64,000 nucleotides of DNA from Oscillospiraceae bacterium (GTDB lineage Bacteria > Bacillota > Clostridia > Oscillospirales > Ruminococcaceae): assembly GCA_900770195.1 (NCBI GenBank), contig CAAGJI010000041.1, positions 62,001-126,000 on the forward strand. Direction: 5' to 3'. The position numbers were made by a program, and so were the translations under genes. Under the pieces are notes generated by a model, which saw only the letters and a program-made list of their open reading frames with translations, ran no database searches and was not told the DNA's origin. Positions 29,301 to 36,612 of this stretch are shown piece after piece (the stretch's first letter is position 1; every line of letters begins with the position of its first letter).

Positions 29301-29372
29301 TATAAGTAAATCTTTTGCTTCTATTTCTTCATCCGTCAGATAAATTTTATCAACGCTTTTTGTTTCTTCCAT
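26346..29372 (-). CDS. Giant Hsp70/actin-fold ATPase-like protein
   Basis: A 1008-residue protein. Residues 1-285 are unrecognised and contain a cysteine-bearing region. The actin-like ATPase begins at residue 293 (IIGIDFGTRSTVVGY), with phosphate-2 loop IFDFGGGTTDFDYG near residue 525 and an adenosine-type loop FIAGNAGKSPIVE near residue 810. A helical insertion lies between them (residues about 615-700) and the final 130 residues are beta-rich. It is immediately downstream of the GrpE-like gene, separated by only 2 bp. The architecture parallels the 949-residue protein at the other end of the Hsp70 block. Function unknown. Confidence 0.78.
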   Translation of the reverse strand: MEETKSVDKIYLTDEEIEAKDLLIGLINVVEEDLDSIVKNNEWVKIENKKLYFVQSKNILITDSTRAVCPYDRYDYEMDGIGEGKSMNYSEAYDLFYTYKSSNPLIKDDCVKNANGNLINCIFSYYSGNSERRLNIHNGNYNCWGDSYSIKIPVKRGLSKRRLITFIKYGLIPSKSSLKGIYKMLADMYDKKIITASEGKILYKYNDVKESEFYQTLKGLYKNNYDTEKLKSELLNVDKKRCDRDTYEETILTDDGAGHWDLWEKSSQEGTEIALTEKLIARNPLADVLDDGIIGIDFGTRSTVVGYQNGRDVTHLLRIGKNKLGEEAKKEDYENPTVIEFDDIESFMQAYSAKAGRPDTSWEDIKVSHTANYNFKNTTEKKDSDNFYSYFYNLKQWCGNTTKETAETIKSLNTKTEKKLYKYVDLKEDDFDPIEIYAYYLGLYINNMTNKIYLRYIMSFPVTYEKQVREKILESFTKGLKKSLPETVLNDEATMKKFEVKAGAGEPASYAVCALKEFNCAPGDDSSILYGIFDFGGGTTDFDYGTWRYADEDDFDEEDYDYVIEHFGAAGSKYLGGENLLELLAYEVFKANKKVLLENRITFTKPVQCDVFDGHDELIKDTQIAKRNTKQLAEALRPFMEESIYLVDGETKELGEKAKAELDYYINEVKKEYGVESEEYKKNVTALCEKYGVSPDKYLKNNSSDNEKFPVYEIESSFEALNSGLMKVNLFDVKGEFKEIELKLESPNDNIHVDLLGILSKQIEEGINNFCHGFLQAISSEKFKTKNTKISNIYIFIAGNAGKSPIVENVFNQYINEYFPDICKICKVDFKKNLFLMPPLGTEDADKLQKQAGKKTDETSLTRPTGKTGVVYGLIDSREDGKILVLSDNDVEDEIPFKYFVGISKREMFKVIMKMGSEYGKWIKFKNAKVDKFEIYYTSLPVALNGGLSISDSSIIRKNLRIEQTFSDKDVAIYIRATKPYAIEYAVAKENEIDNEKYLLNPVEVNLK

Positions 29373-29374
29373 AA

Positions 29375-30049
29375 TTATAATACCTCCACTAACGATTTTT
29401 TAACTGTTTTTCCTGATACTGTATATTTGTATCCTTTTATTATTACCTTATCTATCATACCTGTATGTTTTTTATTTTTCTCAATATGAAAATTATCGTC
29501 CAAATGACAATTATTATCTATCATAGAATATTCAGGATTCATACGGCACATTATTTCAACAAATTCATTAAATAGATCTGTTACCTGCGGTTTAAGACTG
29601 CTGAGTTCATAACTAATGTAGTCATAATAACTGTTTAAATTCTTTTCGTTTGAAATGCTTGCAATAAACGAAACAGGGTCTTCCAATGATATTTTGACTT
29701 TTTCTTTGTATTCTTCAAGCACTTCACAAGATTTTTTGTATAAGTCAAAAATATTCTTGAAATATTCCTCATAATCAGAAAGCTGATTTTTTGCTGATTC
29801 GAGTTCTGATTTACTTTTTTCAAGTTCTGATTTACTTTTTTCAAGTTCATCTTTTACTGATTTAAGTTCTGATTCTAACTCTTCTATTTTTGGGTTATCA
29901 TCATTTTTATTTTCGGACAAGTATTTTTTTATACGTTCATCAAAACGTTTATCACAAATTTTTTCACAAACTTTTTCACAAACTTTTTCACAAACTTTTT
30001 CAATTTCTTCCCTTGTCCATTTTTTTGATTTTTCTTCTTCAACTGCCAT
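29375..30049 (-). CDS. GrpE-like nucleotide-exchange factor with long coiled coil
   Basis: A 224-residue protein. The N-terminus holds tandem EKVC repeats, then a long coiled coil (residues 55-95, with repeated LEKSKSELE), a helical bundle and a C-terminal beta module ending KKHTGMIDKVIIKGYKYTVSGK...LVEVL. This matches the end of GrpE, where a GY motif and a final V-x-V strand close the head that contacts Hsp70. It starts directly after the previous stop codon and ends 2 bp before the 1008-residue Hsp70 gene, so it is the likely exchange factor of that protein. The cysteine repeats are not a GrpE feature. Confidence 0.7.
   Translation of the reverse strand: MAVEEEKSKKWTREEIEKVCEKVCEKVCEKICDKRFDERIKKYLSENKNDDNPKIEELESELKSVKDELEKSKSELEKSKSELESAKNQLSDYEEYFKNIFDLYKKSCEVLEEYKEKVKISLEDPVSFIASISNEKNLNSYYDYISYELSSLKPQVTDLFNEFVEIMCRMNPEYSMIDNNCHLDDNFHIEKNKKHTGMIDKVIIKGYKYTVSGKTVKKSLVEVL
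29952..30003 (-). repeat. In-frame 12-bp tandem repeat encoding EKVC
   Basis: Four near-identical 12-bp units (CACAAACTTTTT on the plus strand) encode EKVC-EKVC-EKVC-EKIC at the N-terminus of the GrpE-like protein. The unit length keeps the frame, so copy-number change would add or remove four residues. Confidence 0.85.
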
Positions 30050-30727
30050 TTATCCAAGATACATTTCTCCGAGTACCATAGTATAATCATACCCAATAAA
30101 CGGTAAATGTTCTCCTTTCCACATTATTTCAATATTACGCTTTATATCGCAAAGAAAATACTTTGCTAAATTTACTATGTCAATATCCTTTTCATTTTTT
30201 TCTTTATGAATATAGATATAAGTAACTTCCGAACTTTTCTGATGATATATATTTATCAGCTTGTAATTCAGTTCAAGAAATTTTTCAAACATATTTTCTC
30301 TGTTTCCACTTAACAGATATTCTGAATAACAATTAAGCAATATATACCTTGTTTCATTGCTGCAACTAAGATATAACTCTTTTATTCTGTCATCAAATTC
30401 ATTGTTCAATATTTTGTTTTCAATATTCATTGAATAAATATCATATATTGAAAACCCGCTGTTTCTGTCAAACATTGCCTGAAAATGAATAATCAAATTA
30501 AAAAAATCTTTATATTCAGGATTATTTTTATAATCATCAACAAGATTATTATACTTTTCTTCAGAATCAATAAATTTTTTTGAAAAAAACAAGTCAAACA
30601 ATCGAGGCAACACATTGACAAGAGTATTTTTTGTTTCTGTATTCCAGACTTCAACACCCGAAACTATATTTTCAACAGCAAGTTCATACTGTTTCTGACT
30701 TGAATAATCATTCCAGATATAACTCAT
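30050..30727 (-). CDS. Unrecognised helical protein of the injection-system operon
   Basis: A 225-residue soluble protein rich in Asn, Tyr and Leu helices. It has no signal peptide or membrane segment. No family recognised. The C-terminus (FLCDIKRNIEIMWKGEHLPFIGYDYTMVLGEMYLG) is rich in aromatics and may be an interaction surface. Its start overlaps the stop of the preceding 384-residue gene (ATGA), and both follow the spike gene, so an apparatus or adaptor function is plausible by position only. Confidence 0.6.
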   Translation of the reverse strand: MSYIWNDYSSQKQYELAVENIVSGVEVWNTETKNTLVNVLPRLFDLFFSKKFIDSEEKYNNLVDDYKNNPEYKDFFNLIIHFQAMFDRNSGFSIYDIYSMNIENKILNNEFDDRIKELYLSCSNETRYILLNCYSEYLLSGNRENMFEKFLELNYKLINIYHQKSSEVTYIYIHKEKNEKDIDIVNLAKYFLCDIKRNIEIMWKGEHLPFIGYDYTMVLGEMYLG

Positions 30728-31878
30728 ACTTTTACACCTACCCAGAAAAAGTTTGGATAATTATATCTCATAAAAGCAATAAAATAATTAACCCTGTCAA
30801 TAAAGAAATTATCTATTCCTGAATCTTCAAAACAAAGATAACAATAATTTTTATTCCTCCTGCTTATCTCTGATAAATCATTATAACTGTAGTTATAATC
30901 CCTTGTGTAAGCTTTTATCGCTTCTTTAGTATTAGATAAACTAAATCCTTTATATTCATCAGGATAATGATAATATGCATCAACAGCAAGCTTTATATCT
31001 GCCTCAGTAAATATATTTTTCGAAACTACCGAAATTTCATCTTTCAGCTTAGGCGAAAACATATATGATGATTTATTTATTTTATTTTCGTGAATTTCTA
31101 TTTTCATAAAATCAATATCTGAATCTGATTTCACATAAACATATTTATCAGTAATTTTAATCAAATGATAAATATCAAATCTATTTTCAGGTATTATAAA
31201 TGAATTTTCATCACGGTTATATCTGTCAAACTCTTCATCGGCAATAACAGCTTTCACAGACCTCAGTCTTAATTGATTACTTGAAGTTATCGACACATTC
31301 CACATAAGTGTTCCCTGAACAGCCCCTGATATCTGACTTAAATCATAATTATTTCTTTTTAAATTTACAGGTTCATATTCATTTGTTTTTTCATTCAATT
31401 CAAACAATTTAAAAGCACGTCTTGAGTACGGTGAATATATATATGGCTGATGTATATTATATAATTTAAACAAATTCGCTATTATTTTTTCCTTTTTAAC
31501 AAATATATCAGTCTTTTCAAGCTTGATTTTTTTGCCGTCCTCTGTTTTTTCATAATCATTTACTTTATCATAAGGACAATCAATAAAAATAATATTACTA
31601 TCATCTTCACTCAAATCCAGCATAGGATTAAAAATATTGTCGATATTTTCTTTATCTTTTTTTAAAAAAGTAAATATTTGCGGAACTGTATTTTCTTCAG
31701 TATTTTGACTGATAACATTTTTTTCTATATGCGAAAAAAATTCCTTTTGTCTGTCAATAACAGATTCTGCCAATGTTTTAAAAAATTCTTTCTGATTATC
31801 CTTTAAACCATCTGACTTTTCTAATAACTCTTCTATTTTTATTTTCTTTAAATAACTGTTTTGATTTTTATTATCCAT
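30724..31878 (-). CDS. Unrecognised protein following the spike gene (possible baseplate component)
   Basis: A 384-residue soluble protein 12 bp after the VgrG-like gene, with AGGTGAT before its start. The N-terminal 70 residues are helical. The middle is beta-rich, with YSPYSRRAFKLFEL and GTLMWNVSITSSNQLRLRSV; the latter only faintly recalls the W-x-L-x-S-x-L-S-L-N stretch of TssF. In contractile systems the gene after the spike is often a baseplate protein, so that is the working guess. I could not confirm a family. Confidence 0.55.
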   Translation of the reverse strand: MDNKNQNSYLKKIKIEELLEKSDGLKDNQKEFFKTLAESVIDRQKEFFSHIEKNVISQNTEENTVPQIFTFLKKDKENIDNIFNPMLDLSEDDSNIIFIDCPYDKVNDYEKTEDGKKIKLEKTDIFVKKEKIIANLFKLYNIHQPYIYSPYSRRAFKLFELNEKTNEYEPVNLKRNNYDLSQISGAVQGTLMWNVSITSSNQLRLRSVKAVIADEEFDRYNRDENSFIIPENRFDIYHLIKITDKYVYVKSDSDIDFMKIEIHENKINKSSYMFSPKLKDEISVVSKNIFTEADIKLAVDAYYHYPDEYKGFSLSNTKEAIKAYTRDYNYSYNDLSEISRRNKNYCYLCFEDSGIDNFFIDRVNYFIAFMRYNYPNFFWVGVKV

Positions 31879-31890
31879 AACATCACCTGA

Positions 31891-33285
31891 TCATATAATA
31901 TTAAATTTTCCCGTTGTAACATTAACATCTTTTGATGCATTAACTTCTAAACTATTTGCTGTCAACAAAATTTTTCCGTTTCCAATATTGGAAATAATAT
32001 TTTTGTCTGTAATTTTTATTTCTGCTTTTCCGCCAACATTTGAATTAATCTGATTTTTATCAATCACAAATTTATTTTTATCACTGCCTAAAACGATAGA
32101 ATCATTTTTCAAAGTGATATTATATTCTTTGTTTTTAATATAAATTTCATTTTCATTTATTTCTCCAATATAATCCCATGCTTCAAAAGCGATTTTTTCT
32201 TTTTCTATCACACAAGTTTTATCATATATCTTTATGCTTTTATTGTCAGGATTTTTTATTTTCTCTGCAACAGCTTTTTCTCTTACACAACCATATGCAA
32301 AACATTTGTTATTCTGCATAATAACTTCTACAATTTCATCAACGTCAGGGACAAAAAATGTTCCGCCATCTTTTGCCGTAAAATTATTAATATACTGAAT
32401 CCATACCTTTTTATCATTTATAGAATCTTCAAGTTCTGTAAATTCAACCTGAATCCTTCCAAGATTTTCTTTATCTTTATTATCGGTTACTCTTGCTCTT
32501 CCAAGTGAAATTAGATTTATCTGATTTTCCGGTTGCTTTTTGTCTTTTAAAATTCTTTCGATTTTGTAATAATACCTTGTATTGTCATCTTTGTATATTA
32601 CATATGAATAAATCACAACATACCATTGACCACTATAATTCACTTTAGTTCCTAATTCTATATACTCTTTATATTCAAACTCGATTATTTCACTATATTC
32701 TGTTATACTAATTTTAGCAGAAATAATATCTTTTTCTTCAAGTGTGAACACACTGTTTAATGAATCATCAATAACAATCTGATTATTTTCACGCTGATTT
32801 GAACAAACAAAGAGTTTCGTATCATTTTCATCTGCAATTCTGTTTGCAAACTGAAAATCCGTTTCATTTTGCTGAACAACCACATCTTCAACTGTTTTTG
32901 CAGATATATTTTCTTTTTTTATTTCAAAAGCAGCTTTATTACTTATCTTTTCAAATATATCTTTATATTTTTTCTCGGGAGACTGATAAACCCTGCTTAT
33001 TTCAATTGTGTCAGACTCAATAGAGTCTGACACAACCAAAACATTAACAGCAGCACCTGAATAAGTACTCTGACCTTCAATATTCTTTATTTTACCGCAC
33101 ATAACAAGTTTGCTGTCAATATCTGCTTCAACATAAGTATTAGTTTTAACAAACGAAAACAGTTCATAATTATTTTTTAAATCATTCGGAACTATATCAA
33201 TGTGCATAACGGCATGTTTACCGCATTCCTTCTCAACTGATATTTTTCTTATTCTTCCTTTTACGGAAAGACTGCTGTTAATCAT
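31891..33285 (-). CDS. VgrG/gp5-like spike protein
   Basis: A 464-residue protein. The N-terminal half has the gp27-like fold pattern of VgrG/phage protein D (SVKGRIRKISVEKECGKHAVMHID). Residues 258-340 are a gp5-type OB-fold: LGRARVTDNKDKENLGRIQVEF...WIQYINNF...GTFFVPDVDEIVEV. The tail, about residues 370-464, is a short run of alternating beta strands like the gp5 needle (GGKAEIKITDKNIISNIGNGK). VgrG trimers cap the tube and carry the PAAR tip in type VI and related contractile injection systems. At 464 residues it is shorter than most proteobacterial VgrGs (about 600 or more). It stands next to the tube and sheath genes. Confidence 0.85.
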   Translation of the reverse strand: MINSSLSVKGRIRKISVEKECGKHAVMHIDIVPNDLKNNYELFSFVKTNTYVEADIDSKLVMCGKIKNIEGQSTYSGAAVNVLVVSDSIESDTIEISRVYQSPEKKYKDIFEKISNKAAFEIKKENISAKTVEDVVVQQNETDFQFANRIADENDTKLFVCSNQRENNQIVIDDSLNSVFTLEEKDIISAKISITEYSEIIEFEYKEYIELGTKVNYSGQWYVVIYSYVIYKDDNTRYYYKIERILKDKKQPENQINLISLGRARVTDNKDKENLGRIQVEFTELEDSINDKKVWIQYINNFTAKDGGTFFVPDVDEIVEVIMQNNKCFAYGCVREKAVAEKIKNPDNKSIKIYDKTCVIEKEKIAFEAWDYIGEINENEIYIKNKEYNITLKNDSIVLGSDKNKFVIDKNQINSNVGGKAEIKITDKNIISNIGNGKILLTANSLEVNASKDVNVTTGKFNII

Positions 33286-33300
33286 TTTTCACTCCATTTA

Positions 33301-33783
33301 TTATTCTACTTCAATATACTGATCATAATTTCCGTTTTTCTGTACAAGATAAAGCTCAAATAAACCGTTATCGTTTTCACCATTTAAATTTTCAGATGGG
33401 AAATTTTCAGTAGGAATTTCATATCCTTCTGTATAATCAATAACAAACATATTTTCTATTTCATAAGATCTAAGCATTTCACTGTTTGAAGTACTTACAT
33501 ATGTTTCAAGTTTTACTTTTCGATAAATAAGATCCGAATCTGTTTCCTTAGACCAATTTGCAACATCACAAGTAGCTTTCTTGTTATTTGCTGTTATTCT
33601 TCCGATTACCCTTATTTCAGCTCGCACATCATTACTTCTTGCAATTGCGTCATCATTTAATGTGTTTGATTTGTAAGAAGCAGCGATAATATCTTCTTTG
33701 CCCTGATGTTCATTTTTCATTGAAGATAAAACAATTTCTCCGCCCTTTGAGTCTGTTATTGTTAATCTGTATCCAAGTGCCAT
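33301..33783 (-). CDS. Probable tail-tube protein (Hcp/TssD-like)
   Basis: A 160-residue beta-rich protein, about Hcp size, with GGAGGAAT before the start. It starts MALGYRLTITDSKG and ends in paired strands (YRKVKLETYVSTSNSEMLRSYEIENMFVIDY...GLFELYLVQKN). Hcp and phage tube proteins have the same two-sheet pattern, and the gene occupies the usual place between sheath and spike genes. Sequence similarity to Hcp is too low for me to be certain; a structure prediction would settle it. Confidence 0.58.
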   Translation of the reverse strand: MALGYRLTITDSKGGEIVLSSMKNEHQGKEDIIAASYKSNTLNDDAIARSNDVRAEIRVIGRITANNKKATCDVANWSKETDSDLIYRKVKLETYVSTSNSEMLRSYEIENMFVIDYTEGYEIPTENFPSENLNGENDNGLFELYLVQKNGNYDQYIEVE

Positions 33784-33787
33784 AATA

Positions 33788-36028
33788 TCATTCCTCCGTA
33801 TTTTCTATTTCTAAATTATCAAACTTGTCTTCTTTATCATTGTTAGTAAATTTAACATATGAATAAAGTTTTCCATCTTTTTCTTTACATCCGAATTCTT
33901 CCCCATTATAAAGCGGATTATTAATGCATCCATCATAACGGTTCCATCTATGATCTGATTTATATTTGTCAAGATTTTTCTTTGAAATTGTTGATTCACC
34001 ATTTGCAGCTTCATAAAAAATAAAATCTTTAACTAAAGTTGTAAAAATTCTATTTTCACCCTTAGCCATATTTCTTGCATATTTCACGAATGAATTTTTG
34101 ACCTTTTCATTGTTATAATATCCACAGCAATCGAAAAAGAAACCAAATGGTTCTTCGCTAAGTTCATCAATTAAATCCTTATCATAAGAAAGAATCTCTT
34201 CACAATTCATATTTGATATAACTTTGTATTTGTTGTCTGAATCCTCAAAATCAAATCTTACACATACCTTAGGAAGATCTTTATTTACATTAAATTTCAT
34301 CTTTTCAAGCTGCCTGCTGTCAAGTGACTTTATCACAAGTCCCGCTGCAACATATGGTGCATCTAAATACAGACCGGGATTCTGAATTGTTTCTCCAGCT
34401 GCTACCTGTATATCGCCTGCCTGTATTCCTGACATAAGTGTAAAATTCGGATAAGCAAAGACTGAATATCTGCTATTAATTATGTCTAACTTCTTTTTAT
34501 ATGTATCCAAAACACTCTTATTCATCTTACTAAAACCGGTTTTTTCACATCCTTTGTAACCAAAAAATGTTGTACACTTTGCTTCAGAAAGAATATCTAT
34601 TATCTGTTTTGCAGTATCCAAAGAAATCAGATCCTGTTTTACTTCTGCTTCATCATCATCGTCAAGATTAATATCATCATCTATTTCAAAATCAACATTT
34701 TCATTTTGCTCAATATCAATAACTTCGTCTTCATCATTTACAGATTCATCAGCATCAGGAATATCAGGAGTATAGAGTCTGCCTGCATTATCTCTGTTAA
34801 CCAGATCTTCGTCATAAATTTGCGGAAGCACAGCAAACCAGATTCTTTTTTCTATATTCCCATTTATGTTGGTCATATATTTTTTAAAATTTTCTTTTAT
34901 ATCTTTATCACTTACTATTTCATCTGCTATACAATTAGCAATTATAACAGAACAGTTTCCGCCTGCATTATCGAATAAAGCCTTAACATCTATAATTTTT
35001 TCTATTATCTTGTTAATTGCTTTTAAAAGACTATCCTGTGATGCTTTATAAAAAGCTTTTTGAACCTCATATCTTTTCTTGAGTTTTGGAATGTCTTCAC
35101 TCGCAACAATACCCGTATTATCCGAATATGCTGAGATTACAAGTTTCTTAGTGTAAGAATCACTTTCTGAAGTATTCTCGTTGCCCCCAATGTTAGATTC
35201 CAGCAATTTAGTTGCCTGATTATTAGCTCTTGTTTCAAGACTTATTGTCTGATTTACATTATTATTAACATCAGTAACTAAAACTTTTTCCTTTACTATA
35301 TCACCGTCAGAATTATATGCCAGTCTGTAAGTATCTCTTTTTGTTGTACTAATTTCTACGGAAGATGACTTTCCATTTTCGTCAGAGTTGATTCCCAGCT
35401 TTTTTTGCAAATCCGCAACATTTAAACATAAAAGAGCTGTCGGATTATCCCTATATGTTTCGTTGATTTCTGTTATAGTATTTTTTATTTTTTTAGCATA
35501 AGATTTCTGTAAAGCCGTATTTTTATTATCTTTTGCTTCCAGACACTTCTGAACTAAATAAAGATATTCTCTTCTTTTACTTTTTATCTCTTTAAGCATA
35601 GTACTTGGAGATATAAGCTTTGAAAAACAACTATAGTCAAATTCATAATTTGATTTTCCTGCAACAGCTTTTTTTTCATACATATCAATTGCTGCTTTAT
35701 AAAAAGCAGTTCTTTCAAATTTCATCGGAAGAGCTTCCGGAATATCCGATGGATCTGTTGAATAAACAAAATATCCACCATTATCGTCCTTCTGAAATCC
35801 CTGATATAAATCTGGAGCAAATCTTTCAAGAAAATCATCAAAACTGCTTACTTCAAGTCCTACAACATCAAACTGTTTGTAGTTAAATGTATCTGTATCA
35901 GGATCAACAGCACCCTTTAATGCATTTAAAATTGAAAGAGGTCTCTCTTTGCCAGCAATTTTGGCTGATACTTTATCATTGAATTTTTCAAGGACAAGTA
36001 CTCGGTTAATACTATCAATTTTTCCCAT
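33788..36028 (-). CDS. Probable contractile-sheath protein (TssB- and TssC-like parts in one chain)
   Basis: About 746 residues. The start at 36028 has AAAGGAG 9 bp upstream; a further ATG at 36064 lies inside the preceding gene. Residues about 1-100 resemble TssB: a short beta region, RPLSILNALKG, then QFDVVGLEVSSFDDFLERFAPDL (TssB has PFVVGVLADLSG...KFVEIDRDNFDEVMKAIKPRL). A later segment YSVFAYPNFTL...LYLDAPYVAAGLVIKSLD (to about residue 570) resembles the TssC/VipB or phage-sheath core strand, in which a P-A-S-Y-V-A-A-G motif precedes the C-terminal domain. An acidic stretch (residues about 440-470) separates the parts. The gene is followed by the tube and spike genes, the classic sheath-tube-spike order. 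The sheath call is inferred from motifs and context. Confidence 0.55.
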   Translation of the reverse strand: MGKIDSINRVLVLEKFNDKVSAKIAGKERPLSILNALKGAVDPDTDTFNYKQFDVVGLEVSSFDDFLERFAPDLYQGFQKDDNGGYFVYSTDPSDIPEALPMKFERTAFYKAAIDMYEKKAVAGKSNYEFDYSCFSKLISPSTMLKEIKSKRREYLYLVQKCLEAKDNKNTALQKSYAKKIKNTITEINETYRDNPTALLCLNVADLQKKLGINSDENGKSSSVEISTTKRDTYRLAYNSDGDIVKEKVLVTDVNNNVNQTISLETRANNQATKLLESNIGGNENTSESDSYTKKLVISAYSDNTGIVASEDIPKLKKRYEVQKAFYKASQDSLLKAINKIIEKIIDVKALFDNAGGNCSVIIANCIADEIVSDKDIKENFKKYMTNINGNIEKRIWFAVLPQIYDEDLVNRDNAGRLYTPDIPDADESVNDEDEVIDIEQNENVDFEIDDDINLDDDDEAEVKQDLISLDTAKQIIDILSEAKCTTFFGYKGCEKTGFSKMNKSVLDTYKKKLDIINSRYSVFAYPNFTLMSGIQAGDIQVAAGETIQNPGLYLDAPYVAAGLVIKSLDSRQLEKMKFNVNKDLPKVCVRFDFEDSDNKYKVISNMNCEEILSYDKDLIDELSEEPFGFFFDCCGYYNNEKVKNSFVKYARNMAKGENRIFTTLVKDFIFYEAANGESTISKKNLDKYKSDHRWNRYDGCINNPLYNGEEFGCKEKDGKLYSYVKFTNNDKEDKFDNLEIENTEE

Positions 36029-36032
36029 TAAA

Positions 36033-36611
36033 CTATTCTCCTTTAAATATTTTTCTAAATCCAAGTCCGATAAAATTTTCTTTTTTCAACTTTTCATACA
36101 ATATATCAGTAACATAAACTGCATCTGAAGTTGAACCGAGAATGCGAAAAATATTATATCTTCCGCACGCACCTGGAATTATTATTGGATTTTCTATATT
36201 ATAAAATGGAACTATTCCATCATTATAATCATATTCATCTGCATCAATTATACCGCTTTTCTCAAAATCAATGCAATCAATTCTTGGAACTGAAACAATC
36301 CAGAAAATTTCTTCAATTCCCACAATATCATCTGAAATAATTACTTTTTTGTAAAACAAATAGTTTACTCTGCAGCTATCCAGAAAAGACTTTAGTTTGT
36401 CTGAAAAAAAAAGCAAATCTTCACAACGCATTATATCAGGAATATCTATACCTCCTGATTCATCAATTGATATTGTTTCAGCGTCATCATTCAGCATCCA
36501 TAATTCATCTCTGTAAAAATGCGTTTTCAATTTTCTTATATTATCATTTATCAACGGAATTATATAATTTTCCGATATTGATAAAATATTTATTTTATAA
36601 ATTTCTGACAT
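36033..36611 (-). CDS. Imm11-type (DUF1629) immunity protein
   Basis: A 192-residue soluble protein, 1 bp after the toxin gene. The C-terminus IFRILGSTSDAVYVTDILYEKLKKENFIGLGFRKI follows the Imm11/DUF1629 pattern (IFRLKG...VYVSDELKEAL...GFRF), and FWIVSVPRIDCIDFEKSGI fits the family's middle. Imm11 proteins neutralise cognate polymorphic toxins. The one-base spacing and position make it the likely antidote to the AHH nuclease just upstream. Confidence 0.8.
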   Translation of the reverse strand: MSEIYKINILSISENYIIPLINDNIRKLKTHFYRDELWMLNDDAETISIDESGGIDIPDIMRCEDLLFFSDKLKSFLDSCRVNYLFYKKVIISDDIVGIEEIFWIVSVPRIDCIDFEKSGIIDADEYDYNDGIVPFYNIENPIIIPGACGRYNIFRILGSTSDAVYVTDILYEKLKKENFIGLGFRKIFKGE

Positions 36612-36612
36612 T

